NCBI GenBank assembly: GCA_900540475.1
Contig: UQGG01000002.1
Coordinates: 124,001-188,000, forward strand
DNA: 64,000 nt
Direction: 5' to 3'
From: an uncultured Robinsoniella sp.
GTDB taxonomy: Bacteria; Bacillota; Clostridia; Lachnospirales; Lachnospiraceae
In this document: positions 44,086 to 52,623 of the stretch, piece after piece
How the letters are laid out: every line of letters begins with the position of its first letter
How positions within the stretch are numbered: position 1 is the stretch's first letter
The notes under the pieces: model-generated
Databases searched by the model: none
What the model saw: only the letters and a program-made list of their open reading frames with translations
Told to the model about the DNA's origin: nothing
Program-made: the position numbers and the translations under genes

Positions 44086-44889
44086 TTATTTTCTGTATTT
44101 TTCAATCCATCTAACGGCAAAGTCTACCAGTTCTCTTTGCTTCATCAGACGTAACTCTGCATTTCCCAGCTTCACGATCATTACTTCCTTTTCCGCCTCA
44201 AAAGCTTCCCCTATTTCCTGGAAATCTTCACCATCCACTGCCAGTGTCTCATAAGAGATCCATTGTCTGCACCCCTGAATGTTAACAGCACTGCGCTGCA
44301 CCTCGTTATGCTTTCCAGGATAATCAGCCAAAGCGTCTGCCAGATGCAGTGAAGTGTTTTTATCATATCCCACACCAATCAGTAAAACCTCACCATCCAG
44401 CTGGTACAGCCGGTCTATAGGGGATCCTGCTCCAAAAATATTGGACAAGTCATGATTCTCTGTTAAATACGCCGCATATTTTCCTACAGCCGCCACGGAA
44501 CGTGCCGGATGGCTGCTCCTTATTGCACCCGGCCAGCTTCGAAACATCTCCGCCGCTGCTCCCATGCTATTGGAAGGGGTAATATCTGGATCATATGCGG
44601 GCCAGCTTTCCCTTATAACCGAGTACCATTCTTTTGGCAGATCCCCATGAACTCCCATCTCCGGATCCAGGTTCTTCCAGCTCTGTGACGGCATCATGAT
44701 GGTTCCTTCCTCTCCCACCGTATCTAACAGTGCTTCAATAACCGTCTGTGCGCCTCCGCATACAAATCCAAGGCTGCTCAGGGATGTATGGACAAAAACC
44801 GCCGCCCCCCTTTTTAGACCTGATTCCCGAAACCCCTCCATAAAATCTGCTTTCGTTAACATTGCTTTGTTTTTATCACTTTTCAACAT
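44086..44889 (-). CDS. AAC(3)-family N-acetyltransferase
   Basis: A 267-residue protein of the aminoglycoside 3-N-acetyltransferase family (antibiotic_NAT fold): VFVHTSLSSLGFVCGGAQTVIEALLDTVG, TIMMPSQSW, SNSMGAAAEMFRSWPGAIRSSHPARSVAAVG and LLIGVGYDKNTSLHLAD, with the conserved HP and HxxxE-like residues. The start at 44889 is set by GAGGAG, which an upstream ATG (44904) would overlap. Many family members in gut bacteria are not resistance enzymes, so the substrate is open. Confidence 0.88.
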   Translation of the reverse strand: MLKSDKNKAMLTKADFMEGFRESGLKRGAAVFVHTSLSSLGFVCGGAQTVIEALLDTVGEEGTIMMPSQSWKNLDPEMGVHGDLPKEWYSVIRESWPAYDPDITPSNSMGAAAEMFRSWPGAIRSSHPARSVAAVGKYAAYLTENHDLSNIFGAGSPIDRLYQLDGEVLLIGVGYDKNTSLHLADALADYPGKHNEVQRSAVNIQGCRQWISYETLAVDGEDFQEIGEAFEAEKEVMIVKLGNAELRLMKQRELVDFAVRWIEKYRK

Positions 44890-45014
44890 TATAATTCTCC
44901 TCACATCTTAGATTTGCCATCCTGAAAAACATATCTGTTGATTCCATTCTACTTATTCAGCTTCTATAATTTATTCTATTCTTACACGATACTCCTGTTT
45001 TTCTTCCTCAGCCA

Positions 45015-45902
45015 TTACAATCCCCTTTTGTAATACTGTATATCACCATCTTTAATTAGCTGAAATCCCGCTTTCCCTGCCAACGCACAGGATACCAGAT
45101 TTTCTGATTTTGTTCTGATATAGACTTCCCCGAATCCCAGCACATTCTTCCCGTATTCTAAAACAGCGCTGACTGCTTCATATGCATATCCCTGTTTACG
45201 CCAGGCAGTGCCGATCAGATATCCCAGTTCCACTATTCCGGCGCCTTCCAGCTCTCCATTTTCAAATCCTACTCTGCCAATCATCTGACCGGAACTCTTT
45301 TCCACTACCGTCCACATCCCGTATCCATAAAGTCCATACATATATGCAAAATAGGAATCCAGAATCTCTCTCTGCTCATTAACGTCCTCCTCCAGAGGCG
45401 TTAAAAACCGGACTATCTCCTGGTCCTTATAAATCTCATACAATGCATCCGTATCATCCGGCACAGTTTCCCGAATAAGCAAACGGGACGTCATGGCAAT
45501 AACGGAAGGGATCTTATAATGTCTGTTATAAATTCCCATTAAAAATGCACTGTCTATCTCTTCCAAACCTTCCACCACCATATCAACCCCATAGATACCA
45601 GTTGTGTTTCCTGCTGTATCATAAAAAACGCAGGGGATTCCTGCGCTTTTTGCTTTCTCGGCATTGATAGCTGAGTTGGTGATCATTAGTGTTGGTTCAA
45701 AATCATAACGTATGTTATAATCTGGAACTATTACTTTCCAGCCTTCCTTTTGAAGGCGATTGAAAAACTGGTTTATTTCTTCTATTATATTGTAGTTTTC
45801 CATGTTCTCTTTGTTTTCTTTGTATTCTAATTTTTCTAGGTTTACTTTGTTTTCTAGATTCTCTATATTTTGATTAAATATAATGTTATTTATGATAATC
45901 AT
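45015..45902 (-). CDS. GNAT acetyltransferase with extra N-terminal region
   Basis: The C-terminal half (about 150-295) is a RimJ/RimL-type GNAT domain: LLIRETVPDDTDALYEIYKD, acetyl-CoA loop GYLIGTAWRKQGYAYEAV, and SENLVSCALAGKAGFQLI. The first about 40 residues are a low-complexity Asn/Glu/Lys stretch, and the middle part (IVPDYNIRYDFEPTLMITNSA) looks like a HAD-related fragment (compare VFYDTAGNTTG). An ATG at 45953 is open but AGGAG precedes the ATG at 45902. Confidence 0.8.
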   Translation of the reverse strand: MIIINNIIFNQNIENLENKVNLEKLEYKENKENMENYNIIEEINQFFNRLQKEGWKVIVPDYNIRYDFEPTLMITNSAINAEKAKSAGIPCVFYDTAGNTTGIYGVDMVVEGLEEIDSAFLMGIYNRHYKIPSVIAMTSRLLIRETVPDDTDALYEIYKDQEIVRFLTPLEEDVNEQREILDSYFAYMYGLYGYGMWTVVEKSSGQMIGRVGFENGELEGAGIVELGYLIGTAWRKQGYAYEAVSAVLEYGKNVLGFGEVYIRTKSENLVSCALAGKAGFQLIKDGDIQYYKRGL

Positions 45903-46159
45903 AAGACTCCTATTCAGGATTATTTTGTTTAATGGTATTATTGCAGACTGCATAATAATATTTTAATATTATAGCATTATATTTGTCTCTCTTCCAGCAT
46001 TATCTATAACTATACGGCATATTAATTCTTTTTATAAAATTCTATAAAAGAACTCAATTTTATATTGTTCTACCACATTCTCAATATAATCAATCTCATT
46101 TTAAAATTATACTATTCTATATTTGGCTTTGTATATTGGATTAATAGACCTTATATACA

Positions 46160-46188
46160 TTTACTATCTGGACTCTATATGATATAAT
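46160..46188 (+). promoter_or_regulatory. Promoter in the AT-rich region before the small peptide ORF
   Basis: TTTACT (46160-46165), 17 bases, TATAAT (46183-46188), about 93 bases before the ATG at 46281. The remainder of the 45903-46280 gap is AT-rich with no other feature recognised. Confidence 0.55.
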
Positions 46189-46280
46189 TATATCAAATTT
46201 TATCTATTTTTGTATCTTTCATCCTAAACAATTCGTTATATATCTCAGTTAATTAATCTCATGTTTTGGAAGGAGATTTT

Positions 46281-46361
46281 ATGAATGACTTTTTAATAAC
46301 CATATTAATAAGTACTTGTTTGTTATTTTTTTCAGTACAAATTTATTTATATATCCAGTAA
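46281..46361 (+). CDS. 26-residue hydrophobic peptide ORF
   Basis: ATG follows a strong GGAAGGAG seven bases away and a promoter. The product is MNDFLITILI, then STCLLFFSVQ and a Tyr/Ile-rich tail. The STC-x-x-F-F core recalls the ring region of cyclic Agr peptides, but the acidic C-terminal tail of AgrD is absent and no AgrB gene is near. It may instead be the start of a decayed membrane gene: the next 240 bases hold hydrophobic fragments in changing frames. Function not assigned. Confidence 0.4.
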   Translation: MNDFLITILISTCLLFFSVQIYLYIQ

Positions 46362-46605
46362 AAACTATATATAAAATTTGTATGTTCATAATTTTTATAT
46401 AGTTATATTGATTTTCAAAAAGGACAATCCAGATCTTCTTTCGTAATGCTAGTATTTTTCCTATTAGTCTTTTATTTAGCAAAACGATTTCTATCAAATA
46501 TTCCTGTAAGGATAATACTTGCAAAATATCCTAACTACAGCATACTACTTTATAACAAAACTATTATTTTACTCAAAAACAAGAAAATTTATAGGAGAAA
46601 ATATT
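46362..46605 (+). pseudogene. Possible remnant of a membrane-protein gene
   Basis: AT-rich stretch between the peptide ORF and the LytTR gene. Translations in two frames give transmembrane-like fragments (for example MLVFFLLVFYLAKRFL from 46446) interrupted by stops. In peptide-regulated systems a kinase would sit here; too short and degraded to name. Confidence 0.3.
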
Positions 46606-47346
46606 ATGCTTTCTATCTATTTATGTGATGATGTACAAGATCATTTATTACAATTCAAAAATATAATACAGCACTATTTAATGTTTAAAGACTGGGATAT
46701 TCAAATAGTCTGCGCAACAACAAACCCTCATGAACTTTTATCTGTCTTAAAAAATCAACCTGATATAGGTATCTATTTTTTAGATGTAAATTTAAAAAGT
46801 AATATAAACGGTTTTCAATTAGCTGAAATTATACGTGAACATGATCCACGAGGATTCATTGTTTTCATTACTACACATGAAGAATGCAGCCATATAACTT
46901 ATGAAAATGGTCTTGAAGCTCTTAATTATATTTTAAAAGACAATCCGGAAATAGTTAATAAAAAAATAGAACAGTGTTTACAAAAGGCCTATTTACGCTA
47001 TGAAGCTTTTGTATCAGATGAACGATTATATTTAATTATTAAAACATCTAGTACTACTTATTTTATAAAATTTGATGAAATTTTAGTTATTCGAACTTCT
47101 GTTGTTCCGCATCAAATCGAAATCGTAAAAAAAGATGGTCTTTTTTCTGTTTACGGAAAACTTAAAGATATAGATAAAAAGCTAGATCACCGTTTTTATC
47201 GAATACATAATTCATATATTATCAATACTAACTATATAGAAAGCATTAACACCAGAACGAAAAAAATAAAAATGTATGATGGATCTTTAATTCCTATATC
47301 AAATACATATTTCAAAAGATTTTTTAATTTCATAAATAAGGAATAA
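46606..47346 (+). CDS. LytTR-family response regulator (orphan)
   Basis: A 246-residue AgrA/ComE-type regulator: acidic pair in IYLCDDVQDH, phospho-Asp in IYFLDVNLKSNINGF, TTHEE, and a LytTR domain with RIHNSYIINTNYIESI and SLIPISNTYFKRF. The C-terminal half is the usual beta-type DNA binder. AGGAG precedes the ATG at 46606; an open frame to 46519 lacks a ribosome site. No kinase gene adjoins it. It converges on an ABC transporter operon, a likely target. Much more AT-rich than the flanks. Confidence 0.9.
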   Translation: MLSIYLCDDVQDHLLQFKNIIQHYLMFKDWDIQIVCATTNPHELLSVLKNQPDIGIYFLDVNLKSNINGFQLAEIIREHDPRGFIVFITTHEECSHITYENGLEALNYILKDNPEIVNKKIEQCLQKAYLRYEAFVSDERLYLIIKTSSTTYFIKFDEILVIRTSVVPHQIEIVKKDGLFSVYGKLKDIDKKLDHRFYRIHNSYIINTNYIESINTRTKKIKMYDGSLIPISNTYFKRFFNFINKE

Positions 47347-47374
47347 ACCGGTAAAATAAGCTGATAATATATTT

Positions 47375-48019
47375 TTATCTTATCCTCTCCAAAACTCCAG
47401 CATCCATTTCACAGACTGTATCACAAAGAATTTCAATATCTACAGCATTATGGCTTGCCAGTAAAATTGTTTTTCCCATATTTTTCATCTCTGTTATTAA
47501 TTGATATACATCCTGTACTCCGTGTTTATCTAAACCATTAAAAGGTTCATCTAATATTAACAGTTCCGGGTCCTCCATGATCGCCTGTGCAATGCCGAGA
47601 CGTTCACGCATTCCCAGTGAATACTTTCCTACATGTTTCTTTGATTTGGGATCTAGTCCTACCTTTGATATTGCTTCATAGATATCTTTATCTTTAATTT
47701 TACCTTTTAAATCTGCCAGCAATTTCAAATTCTTAAATCCGGAAATATTTGGCAGAAAGCCCGGGCTTTCAATAATTAATCCCATAGAATCAGGAAAGTC
47801 AATATCTCTGCCCACCTGTTTTCCGTTGACTAATATATGCCCTGAGGAAGGAATCAAAAATCCACAAATACATTTAAAGAGGACCGTTTTTCCTGAACCA
47901 TTAAATCCTACTATACCATGAACCTTTCCCTCTTCAAAATCATGTGTAATATTTTTTAAAACTTTCTCTCCTTTAAAAGATTTATTAACATTTCTAATAC
48001 TAATAGCAATTTTACTCAT
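47375..48019 (-). CDS. ABC transporter ATPase, BcrA/lantibiotic-immunity type
   Basis: A 214-residue ATPase: Walker A GFNGSGKTV, signature YSLGMRERLGIAQAI, Walker B LLILDEPFNGLDKHG, switch His in LASHN. The short length and permease partners (two six-helix proteins encoded upstream) match lantibiotic/bacitracin immunity exporters (LanF/BcrA). The Walker A ends GKTV rather than GKST, still functional in this group. Confidence 0.92.
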   Translation of the reverse strand: MSKIAISIRNVNKSFKGEKVLKNITHDFEEGKVHGIVGFNGSGKTVLFKCICGFLIPSSGHILVNGKQVGRDIDFPDSMGLIIESPGFLPNISGFKNLKLLADLKGKIKDKDIYEAISKVGLDPKSKKHVGKYSLGMRERLGIAQAIMEDPELLILDEPFNGLDKHGVQDVYQLITEMKNMGKTILLASHNAVDIEILCDTVCEMDAGVLERIR

Positions 48020-48036
48020 AATTTACCCTTTCTGAT

Positions 48037-48933
48037 TTAATCATTAATTTGCAAAAAATTAAACTCATATTTTTTAATACTTTTCCAAATCATAAAAATA
48101 TGAAGTAAAATAAAAATTAGAAATAGAATGCAGCTCATTCCTAAACGTGGCAGATAGTCGTAGCCAAAGTTATGCATATAATAAGTAGCATGATTTAATG
48201 GCGATAACCACCCCGTTACTACATTTGCTTTATACTGTAACGCTTGTGGCAGATTAAAAAGTGTCACAAAGATCTGAGGATTTAAAAGAAGACCATACAG
48301 ATTTAGAATAAAGACACTTAATATTCCCATAAAAGAACTTTTTTTCATATTAAATACCATCATTAAGGTAACAGTAAGAAGTGAATATAACAATACCAAT
48401 AAAAATATCCAAGCTGCACACTGATATGGCAATGACATCTCCATGGTTTTTACTGATGCCGGAAGTGCAACCTTAATACCTATTCCCGAATATCCCAAAA
48501 GTGCACCAGTTTCACTCCACATATTTCCTGCAAAAGAAATATGTGCACATAGTGCAACTGTAATAAGTAATAAAAATAAGACATATAAAATTGTAGCCAA
48601 TACTACATATACAACTTGCCCCCACATCCATACAGACTTCTTTGTTCTTGATAAATAGTAAGGTGTAACTGCTGTTATAAACGGCATATCCGAGAATAAT
48701 AAAACTAAGAGCAATGAGGAAATCATAATAGAACTTGCATCGCCAAAGGTCCATACGAAGGCTTCCATAATCTGCATAGTTGTGCCATAGCTGTTAGCAA
48801 AAGATATTGCTTTATCAGAAAGCATCATACACATAATAAATGCTAATACAAACGTTATAGCCACACGTGGATTATTCTTCCACTGCCGGAAGTTGAAAAA
48901 TGCTACCTGCCAAACCTGTTTATATCTATACAT
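48037..48933 (-). CDS. ABC transporter permease (six helices)
   Basis: A 298-residue membrane protein with hydrophobic segments near 25-45, 75-95, 108-130, 170-200, 205-225 and 265-285, and an amphipathic N-terminus (FFNFRQWKNNPRVAI) as in ABC-2 type permeases. It overlaps the upstream permease gene by eight bases and is followed by its ATPase after 17 bases. Exported substrate unknown. Confidence 0.85.
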   Translation of the reverse strand: MYRYKQVWQVAFFNFRQWKNNPRVAITFVLAFIMCMMLSDKAISFANSYGTTMQIMEAFVWTFGDASSIMISSLLLVLLFSDMPFITAVTPYYLSRTKKSVWMWGQVVYVVLATILYVLFLLLITVALCAHISFAGNMWSETGALLGYSGIGIKVALPASVKTMEMSLPYQCAAWIFLLVLLYSLLTVTLMMVFNMKKSSFMGILSVFILNLYGLLLNPQIFVTLFNLPQALQYKANVVTGWLSPLNHATYYMHNFGYDYLPRLGMSCILFLIFILLHIFMIWKSIKKYEFNFLQIND

Positions 48934-49684
48934 TTGCCAACCTCCTTCTCATCAAATAGCAATATATCAAACATAATATGGTACAAATACAACTAAGTAT
49001 TAAAGCAGCCTGGGTTATACTAATATATTTAGGTGAAGCCCATTCCTGTGGATTTAAGTAATGCAGAGTACCATAATATCTTTTTTGAAAGGCCGTTAAA
49101 ATATAATAAAGTATGAATGGTGCTGCATAAGACATATACTTATTCTTTGTTATAGCAGCCATCATACCTCCTGCCAATGCCCAAAGACAGCCATTTAAAA
49201 AGCATAAAACCATTCCTTCCCAAAAAAATCGATTATATACGCTAAAATAATTTAAAAATAATTCTTGTTGGAATTTATCGGGCGGAAATATTATCAAACA
49301 CGTAATAAATATAAGTAACATGCCACATACAACCGTTATGCCGCCAGATAATGCAGTTACCAGACTTTTAGATATCAAATAGCGCCTCCTGCCAGCCCGG
49401 GGTAAATAACTCAGTATGAATCTGGATCGAAATTCTTCCATAAAAACTGCCGTATATGAAATTGAGCTGGTAATTGGAATAATAAGTAAAAACAATTCGG
49501 AAGATAAAGCTGTCTGAGCAATCGTAAAGCAAACCACATTTTCGCCTAGCCCCATTCCCCCCTTTACAGAAACAATCATTGCAAAAACACCACACAAACC
49601 TGCAATCCATGTACCACAAATCCCAACCATTAAGCCCCAATTTCCAACAGCTCTTTTTAAATCAGAAAACAATACTCTTATCAT
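48926..49684 (-). CDS. ABC transporter permease, second subunit
   Basis: A 252-residue membrane protein with six hydrophobic segments; begins IRVLFSDLKRAVGNWGLMVG, and has EEFRSRFILSYLPRAGRRRYLISK between helices two and three, a cytoplasmic loop typical of ABC-2 permeases. Forms a three-protein exporter with the next two genes. The DUF6034 lipoprotein lies 76 bases upstream on the same strand. Confidence 0.85.
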   Translation of the reverse strand: MIRVLFSDLKRAVGNWGLMVGICGTWIAGLCGVFAMIVSVKGGMGLGENVVCFTIAQTALSSELFLLIIPITSSISYTAVFMEEFRSRFILSYLPRAGRRRYLISKSLVTALSGGITVVCGMLLIFITCLIIFPPDKFQQELFLNYFSVYNRFFWEGMVLCFLNGCLWALAGGMMAAITKNKYMSYAAPFILYYILTAFQKRYYGTLHYLNPQEWASPKYISITQAALILSCICTILCLIYCYLMRRRLANV

Positions 49685-49760
49685 TATACGTACCTCTTAT
49701 ATCTTAAATTAAATTCATTTAGAACCTCTCTGATTTGATCTGCTTTTTCTATTCATTACA

Positions 49761-51341
49761 CTACTCAAGTCCGATCTGAAACACCCCTGTCTCTCGTCCT
49801 GGAGCAATATATCCACCATCAATGGCATTGATCATAATAGTCTGGGGTGATCTTAAAATTTCTTCTGCTCCAGACGCTTTTAGATACCAATCCATTTGAA
49901 ATATCCATACAGGTACCAGCCATGCATGATCCGGATTATTAAATGCATCACAATATGTTGTCTTAAGCTTTATATCAGAAATCACATAGCGGAAAGTAAG
50001 AATTGTACTTTCAATTCCATTTGCATTATCACCTGCCACAGCGGAATATAACATGTGGTCTGCCAGTCTTTCCTTAATCTTATCAAATGAAAGTAATTTT
50101 GTATTTTCTGCAGCTACCTTTTCTACTTCAGCCATGTTGTACCATTCAAATTTTTGTACTCCTTCGTCCGTTAAAGTGATCTTGATTACTTCCTGGGCAA
50201 AAGGAGGTGCATACATGGTCTCCGGCAATCCATTCACTATGGTACCTCCCCCAGGCTGATAAGCTGTAAGCCCATCCACATTTCTATAATAAGTCAATGT
50301 ATATGCAGCTTTTGCAGTTGACCAATCTATATCGTTCAGTAAATCCCACTCGGATACTTCTGGAAGCCATACTGCTTTTTTACAAACCTCTAACCCCATA
50401 TCTTGTACTCCCAGCTGTTCAAGTACCTTATTTGCTGAATTGATTGCATATTCTTCTGATAGTGTATTTTCTCCAATTATCTTTTTGAGTTCCTGGAGAA
50501 ACAATTTTGTCGCTTCTACTTTTTTTTCATCCACTAAACCTTCTCTAATACTAATTTCCAGGCTTTGGTCCTGATCTTCCGTAAATTCTTCATCGAAACA
50601 ACTACCCGTAGAATATTTAAAGCATCCTGTTGTCCCCGCTTTTTCATTATAGCTGGTTGCTTGAACATATGAATATAGGTTCTGGCTGTTCTCAACCATA
50701 GCTAAGAAACTGTTTTTTTCTGATGTCACCAAATTATCTTCACTTCGCCGGAACACATATTGATACTCCGTTTGAAAAGGTACGGTAAATTGTGGTTTTA
50801 CATACACTTTTTCCTGTATCAACGATTCTGGTGCAGATGTTATTAATTCTTTCAATCTTTCTACTTGCTTATCTCCTACTATCCGCCCCTGATAGGGACT
50901 GTACTTTATATCTGCAGTCTCAATTTTATTTAAAAGCTTTTTCAATTGATCCTTGGTCATTGAGGAAGGTTCAAAAAGTTTTTGATTACCCACAAAATAC
51001 AATACCAATTGTAAAAGCTGTTCATCTTTAAACTGCTTTCTTTTCATTTCAATCACAGGTGTATTTCCCAGAACCGGTAGTGTTAAATCTATATCCGCCT
51101 CTATAGTGACTCTGCCATTACCACGTTCCATCCGCTCTTTCCAGTGCTCAGGTGCATCAATTAGCTTTGTCTCACCCGGCTTTAGCAGCTGACTTATTGC
51201 GTCTTTAGGAATACCTTCCGAACGACTTACCACTGGGGGTACTTCTGGTGTCGGCTGACATGAAATAACAAAAATGGATTGTATTAGAATAAATAATAAG
51301 CATAATTTTCGCATTTTTCCTCTATTTTTTCTTAAATCCAT
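49761..51341 (-). CDS. DUF6034 family lipoprotein
   Basis: A 526-residue lipoprotein with signal RKLCLLFILIQSIFVISC (Cys28 lipidated) and a large surface domain without a recognised enzyme motif (LPVLGNTPVIEMKRKQF, YYRNVDGLTAYQPGGG, PVWIFQMDWYLK). The last motif is common in extracellular regulatory lipoproteins of Clostridia. Two starts are possible (51341 after AGGGGG, 51314 after AGAGGA). The ABC exporter genes follow, so an accessory role in export or immunity is plausible. A hexanucleotide microsatellite lies 34 bases upstream. Confidence 0.8.
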   Translation of the reverse strand: MDLRKNRGKMRKLCLLFILIQSIFVISCQPTPEVPPVVSRSEGIPKDAISQLLKPGETKLIDAPEHWKERMERGNGRVTIEADIDLTLPVLGNTPVIEMKRKQFKDEQLLQLVLYFVGNQKLFEPSSMTKDQLKKLLNKIETADIKYSPYQGRIVGDKQVERLKELITSAPESLIQEKVYVKPQFTVPFQTEYQYVFRRSEDNLVTSEKNSFLAMVENSQNLYSYVQATSYNEKAGTTGCFKYSTGSCFDEEFTEDQDQSLEISIREGLVDEKKVEATKLFLQELKKIIGENTLSEEYAINSANKVLEQLGVQDMGLEVCKKAVWLPEVSEWDLLNDIDWSTAKAAYTLTYYRNVDGLTAYQPGGGTIVNGLPETMYAPPFAQEVIKITLTDEGVQKFEWYNMAEVEKVAAENTKLLSFDKIKERLADHMLYSAVAGDNANGIESTILTFRYVISDIKLKTTYCDAFNNPDHAWLVPVWIFQMDWYLKASGAEEILRSPQTIMINAIDGGYIAPGRETGVFQIGLE

Positions 51342-51374
51342 AACGTCCCCCCCCTGGTATTAAATTCATGATCC

Positions 51375-51428
51375 ATTTCTATTTCTATTTCTATTTCTAT
51401 TTCTATTTCTATTTCTATTTCTATTTCT
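51375..51428. repeat. ATTTCT microsatellite, nine perfect copies
   Basis: Fifty-four bases of uninterrupted ATTTCT (AGAAAT on the minus strand) in the leader or promoter region of the lipoprotein gene, 34 bases from its start. Polymerase slippage could alter spacing without touching the frame. The 51429-51573 stretch is AT-rich with no clear promoter. Confidence 0.95.
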
Positions 51429-51573
51429 AATCAATTTTATATTATTGAAACACTGAATTAAAACTGCTCCTTATAATATTATATATTTTTCTAATATATT
51501 TGGGCATTTTTATCCTGAATGCATCAATTTTAATCCTAAACAGACCTTTTCTGAGTTCCTTCCCCACACAAAA

Positions 51574-51610
51574 AACGAAGGAATGCCCAAAATCCAGGCA
51601 TTCCTTCGTT
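51574..51610 (-). terminator. Terminator of the phosphotransferase gene
   Basis: AACGAAGGAATGCC (51574-51587) pairs perfectly with GGCATTCCTTCGTT (51597-51610); six T follow on the minus strand. Confidence 0.9.
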
Positions 51611-51645
51611 CCCACTATTCAATCTTCAATTTTATTCCAGTTATT

Positions 51646-52392
51646 CTATTGATATTCGCAAACATCAATCCACTTCATTAAAAATTCTTTTTCTGCTTCT
51701 ACACCTTTTGTGAGGCGGGATGCAGCTACAATCGGAAGCCACTGCTCTACGTATTGTTTTGCGGTGTCACTCTTTTTGCAGAATAAATCCATGTAAAGTT
51801 TTGCTACTTCTTCATTTTGCAATGCGAAGTAAAGATAAGTATTGGCGGTGTCCGCACTTGCGTTACCCTGGGTGGCATGTGCCCAGTCCACAATCGCAGC
51901 TTTTCCGCTGTCATCGATAATAATATTACTGGGGTTGAAATCGCCATGGCATACTTTCGTATGGGTAGGCATTCCCTGCAGGCGGGTGTTGAGTTCATAG
52001 CGAACCGTTGCATCCAGACCTGTTGCAGTAATCTTACGGATCATCTTATCCTTTAACTTGTTTAATAAAGGAGCTTTCTTGCTGTGCATCTCTAACTGCA
52101 GGTCAACAAATAAATTCATATATTCCTCCAGCTTATCGGGATGCTCCTGCATCAACTGCTCTAATGTCTTACCATGGGCAAAATCAGATACGATCGCCCA
52201 TTTACTATCGACTTTCGTAACTTCCAGAATCTCCGGGATATTAAGCCCCGTTTCTTCTGCTCTTGCCTGATTTAATGCTTCATTTAGAATATTTGCTTTC
52301 GTGAAACTTGATTCAAATACCTTGACCGCTTTATCGCCGTCTCTGTAAACCGTTTTCTGGTCCCTTTTTGCAATAATCTGTAATTCTGACAT
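51646..52392 (-). CDS. Phosphotransferase of the APH/choline-kinase fold
   Basis: A 248-residue kinase-like protein: nucleotide loop QKTVYRDGDKAVKVF, catalytic HGDFNPSNIIIDDSG (HxDxxxxN form) and metal-binding VDWAHATQGNASAD. The family phosphorylates small molecules such as aminoglycosides, choline or hydroxyl sugars; substrate not determinable. ATG at 52392 follows GGGGG; an open ATG at 52413 would cover that site. Single-gene unit. Confidence 0.9.
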   Translation of the reverse strand: MSELQIIAKRDQKTVYRDGDKAVKVFESSFTKANILNEALNQARAEETGLNIPEILEVTKVDSKWAIVSDFAHGKTLEQLMQEHPDKLEEYMNLFVDLQLEMHSKKAPLLNKLKDKMIRKITATGLDATVRYELNTRLQGMPTHTKVCHGDFNPSNIIIDDSGKAAIVDWAHATQGNASADTANTYLYFALQNEEVAKLYMDLFCKKSDTAKQYVEQWLPIVAASRLTKGVEAEKEFLMKWIDVCEYQ

Positions 52393-52424
52393 TAGAAAAT
52401 CCCCCTTTTCCATGTTGTTGGTTC

Positions 52425-52468
52425 TGCCAGGCAGACACTTATAATGTACTAAGGAGGACTGCCTGGCA
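52425..52468. promoter_or_regulatory. Paired TGCCWGGCA palindromes before the phosphotransferase gene
   Basis: TGCCAGGCA (52425-52433) and TGCCTGGCA (52460-52468), each nearly self-complementary, are centred 35 bases apart with TTATAA between them. They also form a perfect 10-bp inverted repeat (TGCCAGGCAG/CTGCCTGGCA). Probable operator pair or hairpin in the leader. Confidence 0.6.
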
Positions 52469-52523
52469 ATTGATGTTTACAAAATGCCATTCAGCCGTTA
52501 TTGGAATAAAACTGTTCGTGGAA

Positions 52524-52559
52524 AAATACGGCAGACTGTAAACTCAATCTGCCGTATTT
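52524..52559 (-). terminator. adhE terminator
   Basis: AAATACGGCAGA (52524-52535) pairs with TCTGCCGTATTT (52548-52559); T run follows on the minus strand. It lies 65 bases beyond the adhE stop. Confidence 0.85.
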
Positions 52560-52623
52560 CTTCATACTATAGCAAGGTATCTGGCTGAACAGCTTATCTT
52601 ATCATCTATACCAGATAGGAATC

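Noticed and set aside
44086..44889. Acquired aminoglycoside resistance gene
   Set aside because: Family member only; no mobile element nearby and many relatives have other or unknown substrates.
46279..46524. 81-residue minus-strand ORF in the AT-rich island
   Set aside because: AT-rich composition alone explains the Ile/Leu/Lys-rich translation; no ribosome site.
51375..51428. CRISPR-like array
   Set aside because: Six-base units without spacers are a microsatellite.
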